From Pseudomonas sp. PSB18 (GTDB lineage Bacteria; Pseudomonadota; Gammaproteobacteria; Pseudomonadales; Pseudomonadaceae), in contig NZ_NOIN01000009.1 in NCBI RefSeq assembly GCF_014596565.1, positions 1 to 64,000 of the forward strand: a stretch of 64,000 nucleotides of DNA. Reading direction: 5' to 3'. The position numbers were made by a program, and so were the translations under genes. Positions 43,332 through 51,217 of this stretch are shown piece by piece. The first letter of the stretch is position 1, and every line of letters begins with the position of its first letter. A model generated the notes under the pieces. It saw nothing but the letters and a program-made list of their open reading frames with translations, searched no databases and was not told where the DNA came from.

Positions 43332-43413
43332 GCGCTATCGCGAGCAGGCTCGCTCCCACAATGGATCTTCAGTACTCACAGAACCCCTGTGGGAGCGAGC
43401 CTGCTCGCGATGG
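43332..43413. repeat. inverted REP pair, TGTGGGAGCGAGC class
   Basis: Facing units at 43332-43360 and 43386-43412, between convergent aminotransferase and glutaredoxin genes. Confidence 0.9.
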
Positions 43414-43437
43414 GGCCCTTACATTCCCCCAAAACCA

Positions 43438-43809
43438 TCAGACCGCCGAAAACCGCTTTTCCAGGTAATCAATGATCACCTTGGACTCATACATCCAGGT
43501 GGTCTGGCCATTCTCTTCGATACGCAGGCACGGCACCTTGATCCGTCCACCTTGCTCCAGCAGCACCTGGCGATCCTGTTCGTTGTTCTTCGCATCGCGC
43601 AGGGCCACCGGTACGTTGAGGCGGCGCAGGGTGCGGCGGGTTTTCACGCAGAACGGGCAGGCGTGGAATTGATACAGCGTCAGGCTGCGGGCGGCCTGGT
43701 CGACCTGCGCCTGGGCATCGGCCGGGCGTTTTTTCTTGCCGGGACGGGTGATGAAGTCGATGAAAATGATCAGTTGGCCCAAACCAACTCGAAGCGCTTT
43801 GACGATCAC
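43438..43809 (-). CDS. glutaredoxin-like protein with N-terminal extension
   Basis: 123 residues. The C-terminal ~80 residues are a thioredoxin-fold glutaredoxin/GST-N domain with redox motif CPFC (HACPFCVKTRR) and a conserved cis-Pro region (IKVPCLRI). The first ~40 residues include a short hydrophobic stretch (GLGQLIIFIDFI), possibly a membrane anchor, and a basic segment. It probably reduces disulfides with glutathione. Confidence 0.87.
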   Translation of the reverse strand: MIVKALRVGLGQLIIFIDFITRPGKKKRPADAQAQVDQAARSLTLYQFHACPFCVKTRRTLRRLNVPVALRDAKNNEQDRQVLLEQGGRIKVPCLRIEENGQTTWMYESKVIIDYLEKRFSAV

Positions 43810-43869
43810 GGTATAAGCCTCGCGGCAGGGAAGAAGAGGGCGCGCAGCTTACCTGATTTTTCACGGGCG

Positions 43870-43899
43870 AAAAAAAACCGGCGATCAATGCCGGTTTTT
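43870..43899 (-). terminator. rho-independent terminator after folE
   Basis: CCGGC (43878-43882) and GCCGG (43890-43894) flanked by an eight-base A run and a five-base T run, so it can work on both strands. It is best placed for folE transcripts on the minus strand. Confidence 0.88.
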
Positions 43900-43912
43900 C
43901 TCGAACGACAGG

Positions 43913-44473
43913 TTACTTGATGAGGCTGAGGAACTCGCTGCGGGTCGCGGCGTTTTCACGGAACTCACCGAGCATCACCGAGGTGATCATCGAAGAGTTC
44001 TGCTTTTCCACACCGCGCATCATCATGCACATGTGCTTGGCCTCGATCACCACCGCCACGCCCAGGGCACCAGTGACCTGCTGGACCGCGTCGGCGATCT
44101 GGCGGCTGAGGTTTTCCTGGATCTGCAGGCGACGCGCATACATGTCGACGATCCGCGCGACCTTCGACAGCCCCAGTACCTTGCCGCTCGGGATGTAGGC
44201 GACATGGGCCTTGCCGATGAACGGCAGCAGGTGGTGCTCGCACAACGAGTACAACTCGATGTCCTTGACCAGCACCATTTCGCTGTTGTCGGAGCTGAAC
44301 AAGGCACCGTTGGTGACTTCTTCGAGGGTCTGTTCATAACCACGGCAGAGGTACTGCATGGCCTTGGCAGCGCGCTTGGGCGTGTCGAGCAGGCCCTCGC
44401 GGGAAACGTCCTCGCCCAGTTGGCCGAGAATCGCGGTGTAATTCTGTTCCAGTGTCACAGAGGCTGATTCCAT
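43913..44473 (-). CDS. folE: GTP cyclohydrolase I
   Basis: 186 residues. Converts GTP to dihydroneopterin triphosphate, first step of folate/tetrahydrobiopterin synthesis. Zinc ligands in SLCEHHLLPF and HMCMMMRGVEK, with active-site GLSKVARIVDMYARR. The start is uncertain. ATG 44473 gives an N-terminus MESASVTLEQNY, whereas relatives I recall begin at the equivalent of TLEQNY, matching a GTG at 44458 (181 residues). An integrase remnant ends 28 bases upstream, so the native 5' region may have been replaced by insertion. Confidence 0.95.
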   Translation of the reverse strand: MESASVTLEQNYTAILGQLGEDVSREGLLDTPKRAAKAMQYLCRGYEQTLEEVTNGALFSSDNSEMVLVKDIELYSLCEHHLLPFIGKAHVAYIPSGKVLGLSKVARIVDMYARRLQIQENLSRQIADAVQQVTGALGVAVVIEAKHMCMMMRGVEKQNSSMITSVMLGEFRENAATRSEFLSLIK

Positions 44474-44500
44474 AAGGGTTTCAGGAGGGTACTTGTTCTG

Positions 44501-44695
44501 TCTGTACCAATTTTGTATCAATCAAGCTGTTTTCGAGTTTCCCGAGTTCGCTCCAGTCGGTGCTGGAGTTGATCCGTCGGGCACAGGTCGAAGCAACATT
44601 CGAGCGCCATAACCAGCTGAATAGCGATGCAGGCTCATACCCGCCATGGGGCACATGGTAGCGTATGTGTGCCGGTAGTTGTATTGCCGGCCGGT
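44501..44695 (-). pseudogene. tyrosine recombinase (phage integrase) C-terminal remnant
   Basis: The minus strand encodes RQYNYRHTYATMCPMAGM, the box-II HTYAT...MAGM signature of phage integrases. After a frameshift comes GARMLL, and after another INSSTDWSELGKLENS followed by LIDTKLVQTEQVPS and a stop at 44501. At least two frameshifts and loss of the catalytic Tyr segment show it is decayed. It abuts folE and is the only mobile-element gene trace in the window, marking an old integration site. Confidence 0.75.
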
Positions 44696-44933
44696 GCTAT
44701 TCATCCAATCTCATCGGTGGTGAGGCTTTACCTGGCTGCGGGCTCACCGGTCTGTTTGGATCGGGTTTTTCTGACCGAGCGTCTCGTGTCGTCAATTCGC
44801 TTCGGCATCATCCCAAGGCGTAACCACCAGCTTGGCCAGTGCGACAGCGTAGTGACTTCCTTTTGCGTGATACACGATTGACGATGGTTGTATGCGTGCA
44901 TACTATAAGTCAACTTACTAAAAGGAGGCCGAC
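44696..44933 (+). promoter_or_regulatory. AT-richer region upstream of the START-EVE-MarR operon
   Basis: About 240 bases with no gene beyond the integrase remnant. The last 70 bases contain the palindromic-looking TATGCGTGCATACTATA and then AAAGGAGG, a very strong ribosome site seven bases before the ATG at 44934. The GCATACTATAAGT stretch is a candidate -10 region. Confidence 0.4.
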
Positions 44934-45365
44934 ATGCCCAACCCCATGCACGCCACTGCTTCATATACTCACGAAACCCGTGCATCTGCAGCTGCAATCT
45001 GGGCGCTTTTCGAAGCTGTTCCCCGATGGAAAGATTGGAACGCAGGTGTCCATTTATGCACGCTCCACGGTTCTTTCATTGAGGGTACATGGATGACAAT
45101 GGTGCTGCCTGACCAAGAGGTCATCCAGTCTCAGTTGGTAGAAGTCAATAAACCAAACGGATTCACTGATGAGACTGTACTTGGTAGCACCACTATTCGC
45201 GTCAGGCATGAAATCACTCCGCTCCTGAATGGCAATCACTCTATCGTCTATTCGATTGATGTCGTGGGAGAGGATGCAGAGGAGATCTGCACGCAAGTGT
45301 CTTGTGATTTCTCTGAAGTCCTGCGGGCACTGGCAGCCCGCGCAGAAAGTGAGACGGGCGTATGA
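44934..45365 (+). CDS. SRPBCC (START/Bet v1-like) ligand-binding protein
   Basis: 143 residues. The N-terminal motif HETRASAAAIWALFEAVPRWKDWN and following beta strands match the polyketide-cyclase/START-like fold that binds hydrophobic ligands in a cavity. No signal peptide. First of three genes with overlapping start and stop codons. GC is lower than in the flanking core genes, in line with acquisition together with the adjacent integrase remnant. Confidence 0.8.
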   Translation: MPNPMHATASYTHETRASAAAIWALFEAVPRWKDWNAGVHLCTLHGSFIEGTWMTMVLPDQEVIQSQLVEVNKPNGFTDETVLGSTTIRVRHEITPLLNGNHSIVYSIDVVGEDAEEICTQVSCDFSEVLRALAARAESETGV

Positions 45366-45796
45366 GCCAGGCGTGGCTGGGTGTCGTATCTCGGTCGCAC
45401 GTCTGGCGAGGCATGGAGGGCGGCTTTGCACAGGTCTGTCATGGCAAAAAGGAGCCGCTGCGCAAGATGAGCAAGGGTGATATTTTTGTTTATTACTCCC
45501 CGAATATAGAAGTGCAGGGGGCGCCGCTGAAAGCCTTCACCGCCATTGGGAAAATTGAGGACGATGAGGTTTTCGAATTCGACATGGGCGCAGGGTTCGT
45601 GCCGTTTCGTCGTCGGGTTCGATATGCCAAGGCAAAAGAAGTCGCTCTGGACCTCGTGCGTGGAGAACTGGACCTCTGTGTTCCGCCAAACTGGGGCATT
45701 GTGCTAAGGCGCGGACTGATCCCATTGACCGACAAAGATACCTGCACAATTGCTTGCGCGATGGGTGTTGACCTGCTGGAACTGAGGCGTAATTGA
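45362..45796 (+). CDS. EVE-domain protein
   Basis: 144 residues. The N-terminal WLGVVSRSHVWRG, the KGDIFVYYSPN strand and the C-terminal NWGIVLRRGLIPLT fit the EVE (PUA-like) domain, which recognises modified nucleotides in DNA or RNA and is often linked to defence or stress systems. ATG overlaps the preceding stop by four bases. The role here is unknown. Confidence 0.78.
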   Translation: MSQAWLGVVSRSHVWRGMEGGFAQVCHGKKEPLRKMSKGDIFVYYSPNIEVQGAPLKAFTAIGKIEDDEVFEFDMGAGFVPFRRRVRYAKAKEVALDLVRGELDLCVPPNWGIVLRRGLIPLTDKDTCTIACAMGVDLLELRRN

Positions 45797-46260
45797 TGAA
45801 GTCGAAACCGCTGCCAACCCTCCATAGCGGACCGTCAGATAGTCCAGGTTTTTTGCTCTGGCGCATCTCCAACACCTGGCAGCGTGAGCAGCGCGCCGCA
45901 TTACAGCAGCTGGGTCTTACCCATACCCAGTTTGTCATGCTTGCAGTCGCAACGTGGTTTGCCTCACAAGAGCCGCTCACCCAGGCACGCCTGTCGCAAT
46001 TGACTGGCAGCGACCCGATGACCACCTCTCAAGTGGTCAGAACGCTTCTTAAAAATGGGCTGTTTGTGAGAGACGTACATCCTACTGACACGCGAGCCAA
46101 GATTATTTCAGTTTCCGAAGCCGGTCGTGATCTGGCACACAAGGCAATTGTCATCGTGGAGGAAGTTGATCGTAAATTTTTTGGATCTCTAGGCGAGCAG
46201 CAGTCCAGCCTGGTCCTCCTTTTCCGACAACTGCTCGATAAGACATCATCGACGCAATAG
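45796..46260 (+). CDS. MarR-family transcriptional regulator
   Basis: 154 residues. The winged helix LTQARLSQLTGSDPMTTSQVVRTLLKNGLFVRD and wing HPTDTRAKIISVSEAG are clear. The ATG overlaps the EVE stop by one base (TGATG), so it is coupled to that gene. It probably autoregulates the three-gene operon. Confidence 0.88.
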   Translation: MKSKPLPTLHSGPSDSPGFLLWRISNTWQREQRAALQQLGLTHTQFVMLAVATWFASQEPLTQARLSQLTGSDPMTTSQVVRTLLKNGLFVRDVHPTDTRAKIISVSEAGRDLAHKAIVIVEEVDRKFFGSLGEQQSSLVLLFRQLLDKTSSTQ

Positions 46261-46314
46261 AGAGAGAAAAGGGGGCGTTGGCGGACACGGCGCTGCAAGC
46301 TCGGCAATCGAAGG

Positions 46315-46872
46315 CTACTCGTCGCGGCCTTCCATCATGGTGCGCTTGAGCATCACGTACACCGCCCCGGCGCCACCGTGTTTCGCCTGGCAGGAGGTGA
46401 AGCCCAGCACTTGCGGGTGCTGGCGCAGCCAGGTGTTGACGTGGCTCTTGATCATCGGCCGCTTGCCGTCCAGTCGCACGGCCTTGCCGTGGGTGACGCG
46501 CACACAGCGGATTTCGAATTTCGTGGCTTCGGCGAGGAAGGCCCAGAGGGTTTCCCGGGCTTTTTCGACGCTCATGCCATGCAGGTCGAGGCTGCCTTCG
46601 AAGGGGATCTGGCCGACCTTCAGCTTGCGCATCTGGCTTTCCTGGACGCCGTCGCGCGCCCACATCAACTCGTCTTCGGGACCGACGTCGATCACGAACT
46701 GATCGGACAATCCGTCCACGGTCGTGGCATCGGCGCGCACGGTGGCGGCTTGGCGCAGCTTGGCGATCTGTGCGCGATCGGCTTTGGGTTTGCCAGTGTC
46801 GGCGCGATCGTGTTTGATCGGTTTAACGCCCTGGATCGCACTTTTGAACAGGGAAAAATCGTCGTCTTGCAT
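46315..46872 (-). CDS. Smr-domain nuclease-like protein
   Basis: 185 residues from ATG 46872 with GGAGG upstream; the longer frame to 47043 is not used. The C-terminal Smr domain has LDLHGMSVEKARE, the THGKAVRLDG loop and GGAGAVYVMLKR. It resembles E. coli SmrA/SmrB; SmrB cleaves mRNA on collided ribosomes and is also encoded beside prmB, as here. Which of the two it corresponds to is not settled. Confidence 0.9.
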   Translation of the reverse strand: MQDDDFSLFKSAIQGVKPIKHDRADTGKPKADRAQIAKLRQAATVRADATTVDGLSDQFVIDVGPEDELMWARDGVQESQMRKLKVGQIPFEGSLDLHGMSVEKARETLWAFLAEATKFEIRCVRVTHGKAVRLDGKRPMIKSHVNTWLRQHPQVLGFTSCQAKHGGAGAVYVMLKRTMMEGRDE

Positions 46873-46946
46873 GTCAGCCTCCGCGAAGGCCGGCCAGTTT
46901 ACCCAAGTCCAGTGGGATCGGGCGCGACAAAACGTCGGATGGCGGG

Positions 46947-47267
46947 TCAGTCGTGCTTTTTCATCAGGTGCGGAGCCATGGCCAGCTCCAGGGATTGGCG
47001 GGCGCGACGGCGGCAGCGGCGCCAGAGCCAGACACCCAGCCACAGGACCAGAAGGCCCACGGCCAGAATGATCGCCGAGCCGAGCGGGGTGGCATTCAAG
47101 TCGCCCATTGCGGGCGGGCGGCCCAACAGGCTGGCGGCACCGGCCATGGCCAGCAGGACGCCGAGTGTTGCCAGGAGCGCCGCGATGGCCGCGCCAAAAC
47201 GAAACCGCCAGTTGCTCGGGCCCTTGGGCCGCAAGCGACGTGCGTCAAAACCATCGGATAACTTCAT
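46947..47267 (-). CDS. two-helix inner-membrane protein
   Basis: 106 residues with two hydrophobic helices (AAIAALLATLGVLLAMAGAASLL and GSAIILAVGLLVLWLGVWLW) and basic ends. No recognised domain. The conserved position between Smr and isochorismatase genes, as I recall for other pseudomonads, supports it being real. Confidence 0.75.
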   Translation of the reverse strand: MKLSDGFDARRLRPKGPSNWRFRFGAAIAALLATLGVLLAMAGAASLLGRPPAMGDLNATPLGSAIILAVGLLVLWLGVWLWRRCRRRARQSLELAMAPHLMKKHD

Positions 47268-47397
47268 TCCGACCTTCCTCAGTGGGTATCGGCCCTTCGA
47301 CCGGAAGATGTTCGGGTTGTTCCTGAGGCTAGGGCAATTGCGGCTAATGAGAGTCTTTTGCGGATGAGCGGCGGACGCGGCCGCTCATCGAGGGCAA

Positions 47398-47988
47398 TCA
47401 GATCAAGTCGTGGGTCAGGGCCAGGGTGGCGAAGTTGTCCGCCATGATCGCCATTTCGGTCTGGTGTACATGTTCGGCGCTCAGGACGCCGCCCTTGTGC
47501 GGCAGGTCGCGGGTGGCGCAGGCGTCTTCCACCAGGGTGCAGCGAAAACCCAGGTTCTTGGCGGCGCGCACGGTGGTGCTGACACTGGAATGGCTCATGA
47601 AACCGCAGACGATCAGGTCCAGGGGTCCAAACTCTTCCAGGCGCTTTTTCAATTCGGTGCCATGGAAGGCGCTGGGCAGCAACTTGCCGATGACGGTTTC
47701 GTCACCCTGGGGTTCGAGGCCTGGAATGAATTCCCCACGTTCGCCCTGTGGATCGAACAGCCCGCCATGGGTGCCCAGGTGACGCACATGCACGATCGGC
47801 CGGCCGGCGGCACGGGCCGCGCCGAGCAATTGCCTGATGTTCGCAACCGCTGCATCCATGCCACTCAGGGCCAGGGGGCCGGCGAGGTATTCTTTCTGGG
47901 CATCGATGATGATCAGGGTCGCTTGGCTCAGGTTGGCCGCCGCGTAACCACGGCCGCTGAGTTGAAACATCGTTTTTGGAACGGACAT
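47398..47988 (-). CDS. isochorismatase-family hydrolase with Cys-to-Ser change
   Basis: 196 residues. Asp in TLIIIDAQKEY and Lys in IGKLLPSAF of the family triad are present. The nucleophile position, usually Cys in THMCVSSTAR, reads SHSSVSTTVR, so the cysteine is Ser. It may therefore be an isochorismatase-like enol-ether hydrolase, which does not need Cys, or a non-classical hydrolase rather than an amidase. Confidence 0.87.
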   Translation of the reverse strand: MSVPKTMFQLSGRGYAAANLSQATLIIIDAQKEYLAGPLALSGMDAAVANIRQLLGAARAAGRPIVHVRHLGTHGGLFDPQGERGEFIPGLEPQGDETVIGKLLPSAFHGTELKKRLEEFGPLDLIVCGFMSHSSVSTTVRAAKNLGFRCTLVEDACATRDLPHKGGVLSAEHVHQTEMAIMADNFATLALTHDLI

Positions 47989-48242
47989 TCTGGGGCTCCT
48001 TCGGGTGGGGCTTTTGCGACATTGTCCTCTGGCTGAGCGGTTCTGTGAATCGCTTCCATCGCAAGTGCCGTCGTTGCTGGCCTACAGCCTTGTCAAGATG
48101 CCTGTCCTGTTCAATGGGTGGCGCAAAAAACGGAAGGGTCCTACGCCTGCTCCGGCGTTTTTCAGTCGTCCTTGAGGCACGTTTGGGTGGGGGCGCGTTT
48201 GGCTGTTAGACTCGCCAGTCGTTTTTTCTGGAGTTTGCCGCC

Positions 48243-49151
48243 GTGATCACTTCCCGTCTTCGTACCCTGCGCGACCATATCCGTTGGGCCGTCAGCCGTT
48301 TCCATGGGGAGGATCTGTTTTTCGGCCACGGCACCGACAATGCGTGGGATGAAGCCCGCCAACTGGTGTTGGGCGCGTTGCACCTGCCTTGGGAAATGGC
48401 CGACAGCTACCTGGATTGCAGCCTGGAAGACGACGAGCTGGTCCATGTGCAGCGCTTGCTGCAACGGCGCATCGCGGAGCGTATCCCGGCGGCCTACCTG
48501 TTGGGTGAGGCCTGGTTCTGCGGGATGTCGTTCATTGTCGACGAGCGTGTGCTCATTCCGCGCTCGCCCATCGGTGAGTTGATCGAAAAACGTTTCGAAC
48601 CCTGGTTGGCCCAGACACCGGCGCGGATCCTCGACCTGTGCACCGGTTCCGGTTGCATCGGTATCGCCTGTGCCTATGAGTTTCCCGAAGCCGAAGTAGT
48701 GCTGGCCGACCTGTCGTTCGAAGCGCTGGAAGTGGCCAACCAGAACATCGAGCGCCACGGCGTCGATGAGCGGGTGTTCACCGTCCAGGGCGATGGTTTC
48801 GAGGGGCTGCCGGGGCAGCGTTTCGACTTGATCGTGTCGAACCCTCCCTACGTCGATGCGGAAGATTTCGCTGACATGCCCCAGGAATACCAGCATGAGC
48901 CGGAGTTGGGCCTGGCCTGCGGCGATGACGGTTTGAACCTGGTTCGCCGGATGCTGGCCGAGGCGGCCGATCATCTGACCGAGAAGGGGTTGCTGATTGT
49001 CGAGGTGGGCAACAGCCAGGTTCATGTCGAGGCGTTGTATCCCGAAGTCGATTTCGCCTGGCTGGATTTCGAACGCGGCGGGCATGGCGTGTTCATGCTC
49101 AGCGCCGAGCAGTGCCGCCAGCATCAGGGCTTGTTCGCTTCGCGGGTTTGA
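48243..49151 (+). CDS. prmB: ribosomal protein uL3 glutamine N5-methyltransferase
   Basis: 302 residues. SAM-binding motif LDLCTGSGCIGIACAY and catalytic VSNPPYVD. PrmB methylates a Gln of ribosomal protein L3. The neighbouring aroC and Smr genes match the order in E. coli and pseudomonads. Confidence 0.95.
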   Translation: MITSRLRTLRDHIRWAVSRFHGEDLFFGHGTDNAWDEARQLVLGALHLPWEMADSYLDCSLEDDELVHVQRLLQRRIAERIPAAYLLGEAWFCGMSFIVDERVLIPRSPIGELIEKRFEPWLAQTPARILDLCTGSGCIGIACAYEFPEAEVVLADLSFEALEVANQNIERHGVDERVFTVQGDGFEGLPGQRFDLIVSNPPYVDAEDFADMPQEYQHEPELGLACGDDGLNLVRRMLAEAADHLTEKGLLIVEVGNSQVHVEALYPEVDFAWLDFERGGHGVFMLSAEQCRQHQGLFASRV

Positions 49152-49173
49152 ATCTATTTGAGGCTGGAGTTTT

Positions 49174-49203
49174 TGTGGCGAGGGGATAAATCCCCTCGCC
49201 ACA
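49174..49203. repeat. REP palindrome, GTGGCGAGGGG class
   Basis: Identical 30-base palindrome to 20461 and 55375. It lies between convergent prmB and the 49222 gene. Confidence 0.88.
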
Positions 49204-49221
49204 GGTGGAAAGAGCCGGTAC

Positions 49222-50010
49222 TCAGTGCCGCGTCGCAATCCAGATCAGCAAGCCCGCCTGGAACATGGCAAACGCCACCAGGCAGGTGATGGTGAAGCGC
49301 AGGCCGGTGTCTTCGCGCTTGAACTTGTTGACCTTCTCCTCCTGCTGCTTGAGTTTGACCTCCTGTTCCGCCAGGTTCTGCTCGGCCTGTTGCAGCATCT
49401 GCGCGGCTTCGAGGATTTCCACGAACTGCAGCTTTTCGGTATTCCAGTCTCCTTTCAGGTCACCGACCTGGGCATCCTTGACGCTGCCCTTGAGATGCTG
49501 GGCATCGGCATAGACCACCTCGAAGCCATGGGCTTGCAGGAAGCGGTCGCGGCGCAGTCGGGTATCTTCGTTCAGCGCGTCTTTGTTGTTCAGGTCGGTG
49601 CCGTCCACCCGGTAGCTCGACCAGCGCTTCTTGGCCCACGTAGCGGCCTGGGCTGCGAGGAAGCGGCCGATGCCACGGTTCATCGGCTCTATCTGCAGGC
49701 TGTCCGGGGAAAAGTGCAGGCGCTTTTCGACGTGGTCGGCCCAGACGTCGAGATGGTTCTGTTCCTTGCGCACCCGCTGGCCCGGTAACTGGATGCTCAT
49801 GCGCAACAAGCTGCGTTCCTTGCTATGGCGCTCGGCGTAGCTGAATTCGACGAACCGCAGCGGCCGCGCGCCCGTGGCACGGTCCGTCTTGAGCGGGGCC
49901 AGCCGGAGCATCTTGTGGTGCTCGGCTTGCACGTCCGCCCAAGGCAGATCCGCCGCCGGTGCGGCGGGCGTTTCGGCAGTGGTGTCGGGTGAAGTTTCAG
50001 TCTCAGTCAT
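49222..50010 (-). CDS. coiled-coil protein with C-terminal membrane anchor
   Basis: 262 residues. The Thr/Ala/Pro-rich N-terminus is followed by a soluble middle region. A coiled coil (about residues 195-235, ending EQEVKLKQQEEKVNKFKRE) and one C-terminal helix (FTITCLVAFAMFQAGLLIWIA) complete it, giving a tail-anchored topology. I do not recognise a functional domain. Confidence 0.78.
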   Translation of the reverse strand: MTETETSPDTTAETPAAPAADLPWADVQAEHHKMLRLAPLKTDRATGARPLRFVEFSYAERHSKERSLLRMSIQLPGQRVRKEQNHLDVWADHVEKRLHFSPDSLQIEPMNRGIGRFLAAQAATWAKKRWSSYRVDGTDLNNKDALNEDTRLRRDRFLQAHGFEVVYADAQHLKGSVKDAQVGDLKGDWNTEKLQFVEILEAAQMLQQAEQNLAEQEVKLKQQEEKVNKFKREDTGLRFTITCLVAFAMFQAGLLIWIATRH

Positions 50011-50109
50011 AACGGCGAAATCCTGTCCTGGCCGGCTCGTCGGCAGTCAATGCGCTGTCCGACACCGGTCTATCGGCCGTTTTTTCCAGGACTGGAGGGC
50101 TAAAAGCGT

Positions 50110-51075
50110 TTAACGGGTGGCTATCGAGTCAATAAAGGCCAGGATATGAGTACCGAGCGCCGCCGCCAGGGGCAGGCCGGGATCCTTGTAAGACGCCAGT
50201 TGCTGTTTCTCGTCGTTGGGCACGATACGCATCACGTGGTTCATACCTCCGATCAGCGCCAGTTCGGCGTCGGGTTTGGCCGCCTTCAATTGCCGGGCAT
50301 CATCGACGCTGACCTGGATGTCATGGCTGCCCTGGATGATCAAGGCCGGCACCTTCAGCGCTGCGAACGCCTGGGCCGGATCCTGGCGGAACAGCGAAAT
50401 CAGGTACGGCTGCACGCTGGGGCGGAAAATGAACTGCAGTTGCGCCGGCACGTTCGCGTCGACGCGACCGGCCTTGAGGCTGTCGAGCAATTCATTGCTG
50501 CGCAACATCAACGGTGGTGGCAGGCGGCTGCCCAGTTGCTGGCGCAGCACCTGGTCGATAGGCCGGGCACTGCCGGCCACCGAGATAACCGCTGCCGCGT
50601 TGGCCTGGGGGGCGGCGAGGCTGGCGATCAGCGCGCCTTCGCTGTGCCCCAGCAGGATCAACGGACCCAGCCGTGGGTCGGCGGCCAGCTTGTGACTCCA
50701 GGCCACGGCATCGGCCACATAGGCCTCGACACTCAGGTCGCGTTCGTCCGGTGTCGCGGCCAGGCTGGCGGCCACGCCGCGCTTGTCGTACCGCACGCTG
50801 GCAATGTTGTGTTTGGCCAGGACCCAGGCCAGGCGCTTGAGGCTGTCATTGCGTCCGCCCTCGGGATTATTGCCGTCGCGATCCGTAGGACCGGACCCGG
50901 AAATGATCAGGACAACCGGCACCGGCGTGTCGGATTTGGGCAGTAACAGTGAACCGAAGAGTTCTCCGTGGCCGGTATCGAGGCTGATCGGTCTTAGCAG
51001 GACCGTCGCCTGGGCCAGGCTGGAAAACAGGCCGATGAACAGGGTAAGGCTCAGGACACGCAGGTTTAGCATCAT
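50110..51075 (-). CDS. secreted or periplasmic alpha/beta hydrolase
   Basis: About 321 residues with a signal peptide (MMLNLRVLSLTLFIGLFSSLAQA). Oxyanion region IISGSGPTDRDG, nucleophile elbow LLGHSEGALIA (Ser), late Asp in IIQGSHDIQV and His in GGMNHVMR form a complete serine hydrolase triad. Start chosen at the double ATG at 51075 so that the signal peptide is N-terminal. The substrate is unknown; dienelactone-hydrolase-like. Confidence 0.86.
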   Translation of the reverse strand: MMLNLRVLSLTLFIGLFSSLAQATVLLRPISLDTGHGELFGSLLLPKSDTPVPVVLIISGSGPTDRDGNNPEGGRNDSLKRLAWVLAKHNIASVRYDKRGVAASLAATPDERDLSVEAYVADAVAWSHKLAADPRLGPLILLGHSEGALIASLAAPQANAAAVISVAGSARPIDQVLRQQLGSRLPPPLMLRSNELLDSLKAGRVDANVPAQLQFIFRPSVQPYLISLFRQDPAQAFAALKVPALIIQGSHDIQVSVDDARQLKAAKPDAELALIGGMNHVMRIVPNDEKQQLASYKDPGLPLAAALGTHILAFIDSIATR

Positions 51076-51155
51076 CACGCCACTGGTTGCGAAGGTGCCG
51101 GTTGGACTGGCGGCCACCGATAAGGTTCGAGGATGAACTACGCAGTTAGCCTGCG

Positions 51156-51161
51156 TATACT
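51156..51161 (+). promoter_or_regulatory. possible -10 box of aroC
   Basis: TATACT in the 140-base gap before aroC, next to a small ACGCA...TGCGT inverted repeat at 51140-51156. The -35 element is not clear. Confidence 0.3.
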
Positions 51162-51217
51162 GGCGCCCATCACGAATCCCAGATTGAGTTTCTCAGCGAT
51201 TTCACGGAGCACCCTGC

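Noticed and set aside
44627..44881. 84-codon plus-strand frame upstream of the START-like gene
   Set aside because: Antisense to the integrase remnant, no ribosome site and no domain; the minus-strand HTYAT homology explains the region better.
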